This document shows positions 15,991-19,794 of a stretch of 19,794 nt of DNA, in pieces. The notes beneath the pieces were generated by a model. It was given only the letters and a program-made list of their open reading frames with translations. It was not told the DNA's origin and did no database searches. The position numbers were made by a program, and so were the translations under genes. Position 1 is the stretch's first letter; each line of letters opens with the position of its first letter. The stretch comes from an uncultured Bacillota bacterium (lineage in GTDB: Bacteria > Bacillota > Clostridia > Peptostreptococcales > Anaerovoracaceae), in the NCBI GenBank assembly GCA_947302945.1, contig CAMYWZ010000002.1:1-19794 (forward strand), in the 5' to 3' direction.

Positions 15991-16027
15991 ATACAGGTGT
16001 ACCCTTTGACCGGGTACACCTGTATTT
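15991..16027 (+). terminator. Strong intra-operon hairpin after the permease gene
   Basis: A 14-base perfect stem, ATACAGGTGTACCC (15991-16004) with GGGTACACCTGTAT (16012-16025), surrounds a 7-base loop and is followed only by TT. The T tract is too short for a strong terminator, so partial termination or protection of the upstream mRNA end is likely. Either would make the permease more abundant than the genes after it. Confidence 0.6.
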
Positions 16028-16057
16028 CCAAGGAATTCTCCGGCGGTAGCAGAAACG

Positions 16058-17266
16058 ATGGGATCTATCAGTAAAAAAGAATACGTTCCCCCTCAGGAAG
16101 GGTCGAAGCTCTTCAACAAGTACTTCTGCATCATCCTGCTGATGGGAGCCGCGGTCAATTTCGCGAATTACATCGTAGGCTCGGCGTTCTCGCTGTGGGT
16201 AATAGACGCAGGCGGAAGCAACACCACCTACGGAGTCATCCACAGTCTGTATTCCTTCGTCATCCTCCTGGCAAGGCCTATAGCCGGGTGGATAATAGAC
16301 CACGGCAACAGGAAGCAGGCTTTCATAGCCGCGTCCGTCATATTCGTTGCCGCGATGTTCCTTATGCTCTATTCCCCGGTGTTCGGGATCTTCGTAGGGG
16401 CCAGGCTCGTCATGGGCGCGGGCAACGGCTGCGCCGTCCAGATGACGAACACCGTCGGTTTCGACTACATGCCCAGGGATAAAATGGACAGGGGCATAGG
16501 CTACGTAACGCTGTGCTCAAGCCTCATGTCGGCCCTTACGGCTACCATAAGCGTGGGCACCTACAAGTCGCACGGGCCTTCGGCTCTGGTATGGATGTCC
16601 GCGGCTGCGATGGTTGTAGCTGTAGTCCTCTCGTTCCTTCTGGTCTACCGCATCCCCGAAGGGAGGGGCGAAAAGTTCCGCTTAAAGGACGTGTTCGACC
16701 TTTCCAAACTCTTTGAGGTCCGCTCGGTAAAACCGGCTCTGATCTCAGCATTCTCAACGTATTTCGGCTTCGGGCTCAGGAGCTACGTCATCCTTTACGG
16801 AAGATCGCTGGGCTTCGCCAACCCGGGCTGGTTCACCACCGCAAGCGCCCTCGGCTTGCTGGTGGTCAGGTTCGCTCTGGACCGCATCCCGACAACAGAA
16901 AAATCCAAGGACAGGAGGGTGTATCTGGCCTTCGCGGTCTTCGTCCTCTACCTTGTCACGATATCGATGTGCCGCAGCTTCGTGGTGTACATCATAGCCG
17001 CGCTGCTGTGGTCAGTGCTCTTCGGCATACTCACCCCGACGCTGCAGAGCATAGCCATCAAGGCCGCGCCCGCCGAAAGGAGAGGGGCGGCGTCAAGCAC
17101 CTTCCACTGCGCTTCCGACATAGGGATCATAATCGGAAGCTTCCTGGGCGGAAAACTTTCGGATATATTCGGGTACAGCAAGATGTTCCTCTTCGGGCTC
17201 ATACCTGTTGCGCTCGCATTCATATATTACTTCATCACTCTGCGCGACAGAGCGTCTGACAAATAG
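16058..17266 (+). CDS. Major facilitator superfamily transporter
   Basis: The 402-residue protein has the usual 12-segment MFS layout. Motif A, GWIIDHGNRKQAF, is at about 77-89 in the loop between TM2 and TM3. A basic, polar central loop (about 203-225, EGRGEKFRLKD) separates the halves, and GGKLSDIFGYSKM near 367-379 is the second-half counterpart. MFS carriers use the proton gradient or exchange to move small solutes; the substrate is not readable. It lies 98 bases after the permease and 28 before the URO-D-like gene, so it is probably part of the same operon behind a partial terminator. Its ribosome binding site is poor. Together with the permease it gives the locus two carriers, perhaps one for uptake and one for product export. 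Confidence 0.85.
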   Translation: MGSISKKEYVPPQEGSKLFNKYFCIILLMGAAVNFANYIVGSAFSLWVIDAGGSNTTYGVIHSLYSFVILLARPIAGWIIDHGNRKQAFIAASVIFVAAMFLMLYSPVFGIFVGARLVMGAGNGCAVQMTNTVGFDYMPRDKMDRGIGYVTLCSSLMSALTATISVGTYKSHGPSALVWMSAAAMVVAVVLSFLLVYRIPEGRGEKFRLKDVFDLSKLFEVRSVKPALISAFSTYFGFGLRSYVILYGRSLGFANPGWFTTASALGLLVVRFALDRIPTTEKSKDRRVYLAFAVFVLYLVTISMCRSFVVYIIAALLWSVLFGILTPTLQSIAIKAAPAERRGAASSTFHCASDIGIIIGSFLGGKLSDIFGYSKMFLFGLIPVALAFIYYFITLRDRASDK

Positions 17267-17294
17267 GCAGCATCCTGCACAGAAAGGAAAAACG

Positions 17295-18281
17295 ATGCTA
17301 ACCAAAAGACAGAACGTGCTGGAGACCATTCACGGAGGAAACCCGGACAGGTACGTGAACCAGTTCGAGGCCTTCAAGATGGCTATGGGCTCGCCCATGA
17401 GCAAGCTCAACCCCAGACTCAAAAAAGGCGACATGCTCGTAAAGAACGCATGGGGAGTCTACAAATCCTTCCCGGAGAACGTTCCCGGAGCATTCCCGGT
17501 CCACGATGCGGAGCACGTGGTCATCAAGGACATCACCAGATGGAGAGAGTACGTAACCATCCCGCCGACGAAGTTCTCGGACGAAGAGTGGGCGCCCTTT
17601 GAACAGCGCGCGGCGGAGATAGACACCAACGAGTACTTCCGCACCTGCCTTGTGGGCCCGGGCATCTTCGAGCAGTGCCATTATCTCATGGAGATGCAGA
17701 ACTGCCTGCTGAACTTCTACGTGGAGCCTGAATGCATGCACGAGATAGTCGACATGCTCACGGAGTGGGAGCTTTCCTGGGCGGAGGAGCTCTGCAAGCA
17801 CATCAAGCCGACAGCCATACTGCACCACGATGACTGGGGCAGCAGGACTTCGTCCTTCCTGTCTCCCGAGATGTTCGCGGAGTACTTCCTGGAGCCGTAC
17901 AAGAAGATCTACGGGTACTATCACTCTCACGGAGTGGAGCTGATAGTGCACCATTCGGACTCTTACGGGGCCAATCTGCTCCCGTACATGGTCGAGATGG
18001 GCATAGACATCTGGCAGGGCTGCATGAGGGCCAACAACATCCCCAAGATGATAAAGGAGTGGGGCGGCAAGATAAGCTTCATGTGCGGCATAGACAACCA
18101 GGACATAGACGATCCGAACTGGAACGAGGAGCGCGTCAGGGCCATAGTCGAGCAGGCCATAAGGGAAGGCTCAAGGCATTACTTCATCCCCTGCATGGCA
18201 GCCGGCGGCGCAATGTCCACATACCCCGGAGTCTACGAAGCAGTAAGCAAAGAGATAGCAAGGATCAACAGCGAACTATAG
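17295..18281 (+). CDS. Uroporphyrinogen decarboxylase-fold protein (URO-D/MtaA-like)
   Basis: This 328-residue cytoplasmic protein belongs to the URO-D superfamily of TIM barrels, which includes haem-pathway decarboxylase and MtaA/CmuA-type methyltransferases acting with corrinoid proteins. Supporting features are DDWGSRTSSFLSPEMF at 179-194, the IVHHSDS strand end at 217-223, the helix LLPYMVEMGIDIWQG, then GGKISFMCGID near 257-267 and a Gly-rich C-terminal turn. In MtaA-type enzymes an H-x-C motif binds zinc; here the matching site is H-S-D, so a thiol-activating zinc methyltransferase is doubtful and another C1 or carboxyl chemistry is possible. A start upstream at 17208 lies within the MFS gene. 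ATG 17295 follows AGAAAGGAAA and gives the proper family N-terminus (MLTKRQNVLETI). It lies 26 bases before the third flavoprotein gene. No corrinoid protein is encoded in the window. Confidence 0.82.
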   Translation: MLTKRQNVLETIHGGNPDRYVNQFEAFKMAMGSPMSKLNPRLKKGDMLVKNAWGVYKSFPENVPGAFPVHDAEHVVIKDITRWREYVTIPPTKFSDEEWAPFEQRAAEIDTNEYFRTCLVGPGIFEQCHYLMEMQNCLLNFYVEPECMHEIVDMLTEWELSWAEELCKHIKPTAILHHDDWGSRTSSFLSPEMFAEYFLEPYKKIYGYYHSHGVELIVHHSDSYGANLLPYMVEMGIDIWQGCMRANNIPKMIKEWGGKISFMCGIDNQDIDDPNWNEERVRAIVEQAIREGSRHYFIPCMAAGGAMSTYPGVYEAVSKEIARINSEL

Positions 18282-18307
18282 CTATTTAATATTACTGGAG
18301 GTATTTT

Positions 18308-19777
18308 ATGAAGAATTATCACGTTGATGTATTGGTCTGCGGAGGCGGACCGGCAGGCGTGGCGGCTGCGGTACATGCAGGAAGACGCGGCGCCAGGACA
18401 ATGATAATCGAGCAGCTGGGCTCCTTCGGCGGCCTCATGACGAACGACTTCGTCACAGGCATCGCGGGCCACATGTGCGGATTCGTGCAGGAGTACGTGG
18501 ACAGGCTCTATGAGAAGGGCTGGGCATGCAAGTACATCCACGACTGCGTAGAGCCGGAGAAGGGCAAATTCATGCTCGAGCAGATGGTACTCGAGGCCGG
18601 AGTGCAGATCATGTACTACACCACTCTCGTAGACGTAAGAGTGGAGGACGGCCACCTCATCAGCGCCATCTGCCACAACAAGGGCGGTCTGTTCGAGGTA
18701 GAGGCAGACCTCTTCATCGACGCCACAGGCGACGGCGATCTGGGCGCCTATGCAGGCGGCATCTGCGACAGCGGCTCGAACCAGTACGGCGGCTACAACG
18801 CCCCGACTTCCATCGCGTTCCGCATGGCAGGCGTAAACCTCATCAAGTACAAGGAAGCAAGCGACGCGTGGTCCAAGACCGACGCGGCAAAGGGCAAGGG
18901 CTCCTATTCCTACGACCTGTTCTCGCAGGCCATAGCCAACAAGGACATGCCGGACTTCGTATTCCCGGGCTGCCTGGCCTACAAGGTCCCCGGCACACCG
19001 GACGAATGCGCTGACGTAACGATAGACCTTTGCCACGCCTACAGGTGCAGGAACCTGGATCCCGAAGACGTAACGAGGCAGACCATAGAGCAGCACCGCG
19101 AGATGATCATGCTCGAGGAAGTCTTCAAGAAGTACTTCCCGGGCTATGAGAACTGCAGAATAGTTGCTATCGGCTCGCTGCCCGGCATGAGAGAGACCCG
19201 CAGGGTCATAGGCGATTACATCCTCACCGACAAGGACGTTCTTGTCGGCAGCAAGTTCGAAGACGGCATCACCATCGTCACTGACGTTCTCTGCCAGCAC
19301 CACCCGACCAGCTGCAGGAAGGGCTTCATCGCTCACGCACACTTCGACAAGCCTGTTGAGGGCGTCGTGAACTGGCCTGCAGGACGCTGCAACGACTGGG
19401 ATATGCACCCGTTCATGGAGGGCCGCGGCTACGAGGTCCGCAACAATCAGGAGACCTACTGCGAGATCCCGTACAGGTGCCTGGTACCGAAGGGACTGGA
19501 CAACATCCTCACCGCGGGCCGCTGCGTTTCCACCACGTGGCATGCGCAGATCGCTTCCAGGCTCATCGCGCCGAGCTTCTCGCTCGGACACGCAGCCGGC
19601 GTCGCCGCAGGCCTGTGCCTGGAGAAGGGCGTACTTCCTCACGACCTGGACGGCAAGCTCGTCCGTAAGGAACTCGTAGAGGCCGAAGAGTACGCAATGC
19701 CGCTCGACCCGGGCATCCAGCGCAGAAAGCCCAAGGAGCTCGTCCTCCACGGCGAGCAGCTCCGCGCTCACTATTGA
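18308..19777 (+). CDS. FAD-dependent oxidoreductase (FAD_oxidored family), third copy
   Basis: The 489-residue protein is a more distant member of the same PF12831-type group as the two minus-strand genes. GGGPAG is at 12-17 with the FAD-ribose Glu35 (IEQLG), then GGLMTNDFVTG, and IDATGDGDLGAYAG near 139-152. The family-typical GMRETRRVIGDY lies near 295-306. The C-terminal FAD segment reads LVPKGLDNILTAGRCVSTT, then GHAAGVAAGLC. There is no signal peptide or extra domain, so any electron partner must be separate. GGAGG lies eight bases before the ATG. It is the last gene visible in the operon with the two transporters and the URO-D-like protein. The complete stop (TGA) is 17 bases before the window end, so further operon genes may follow. 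Confidence 0.87.
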   Translation: MKNYHVDVLVCGGGPAGVAAAVHAGRRGARTMIIEQLGSFGGLMTNDFVTGIAGHMCGFVQEYVDRLYEKGWACKYIHDCVEPEKGKFMLEQMVLEAGVQIMYYTTLVDVRVEDGHLISAICHNKGGLFEVEADLFIDATGDGDLGAYAGGICDSGSNQYGGYNAPTSIAFRMAGVNLIKYKEASDAWSKTDAAKGKGSYSYDLFSQAIANKDMPDFVFPGCLAYKVPGTPDECADVTIDLCHAYRCRNLDPEDVTRQTIEQHREMIMLEEVFKKYFPGYENCRIVAIGSLPGMRETRRVIGDYILTDKDVLVGSKFEDGITIVTDVLCQHHPTSCRKGFIAHAHFDKPVEGVVNWPAGRCNDWDMHPFMEGRGYEVRNNQETYCEIPYRCLVPKGLDNILTAGRCVSTTWHAQIASRLIAPSFSLGHAAGVAAGLCLEKGVLPHDLDGKLVRKELVEAEEYAMPLDPGIQRRKPKELVLHGEQLRAHY

Positions 19778-19794
19778 TCCAATAACTTAAACAT

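Noticed and set aside
17208..17294. Upstream start for the URO-D-like gene
   Set aside because: It would overlap the end of the MFS gene, lacks a ribosome binding site and adds residues not found in the family; ATG 17295 has AGAAAGGAAA before it.
1..19794. tRNA, rRNA, phage or toxin-antitoxin genes
   Set aside because: No cloverleaf, ribosomal RNA stretch, integrase, structural phage protein or small paired toxin-antitoxin genes could be recognised on either strand.

Overview
The window looks like a chromosomal piece of a GC-rich, Gram-positive anaerobe, most likely a Clostridia-type Firmicute. This rests on strong AGGAGG-type ribosome binding sites, near-consensus sigma-70 promoters in the AT-rich gaps, Rho-independent terminators, a UPF0182 protein, a Cthe_2159-like carbohydrate-binding protein, and a secondary-metabolism locus rich in flavoproteins and URO-D-like proteins. 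The genus cannot be named from the sequence alone. TGA ends several complete genes here (for example at 6830, 10063 and 19777), so the standard bacterial stop set applies.

Region 1 (1-6787, plus strand) is a tight operon-like run. It holds a 5'-truncated Ala/Glu-rich coiled-coil-like protein with a C-terminal membrane segment that is interrupted by an in-frame TGA, then a UPF0182 membrane protein, a long-form glutamine synthetase overlapping it by one base, and an SDR oxidoreductase two bases further on. A shared hairpin at 6793-6814 ends it and also terminates the converging gene from the right.

Region 2 (6830-9522) holds two divergent genes: an exported carbohydrate-binding beta-helix protein on the minus strand and a CPBP (CAAX-type) intramembrane protease on the plus strand. 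Both promoters would lie in the 160-base gap between them.

Region 3 (9523-10062) has no credible protein gene. About 460 bases are bounded by inverted clusters of a 29-base repeat with core GAACCGTCCCTGA. The interior is densely self-complementary, so it could be a non-autonomous mobile element carrying a structured RNA. A Rho-independent terminator for the minus-strand flavoprotein genes follows it.

Region 4 (10063-19777) is the most interesting part. Two tandem paralogous FAD-dependent oxidoreductases and a LysR regulator lie on the minus strand. Divergent from them are a polytopic ion-transporter-like permease, an MFS transporter, a URO-D-fold protein and a third FAD-dependent oxidoreductase. 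The regulator gap has convincing divergent promoters and an 18-base perfect palindrome. The plausible reading is a LysR-controlled uptake and redox-conversion module for an unknown small, probably anionic, compound. No substrate can be read from the sequence.
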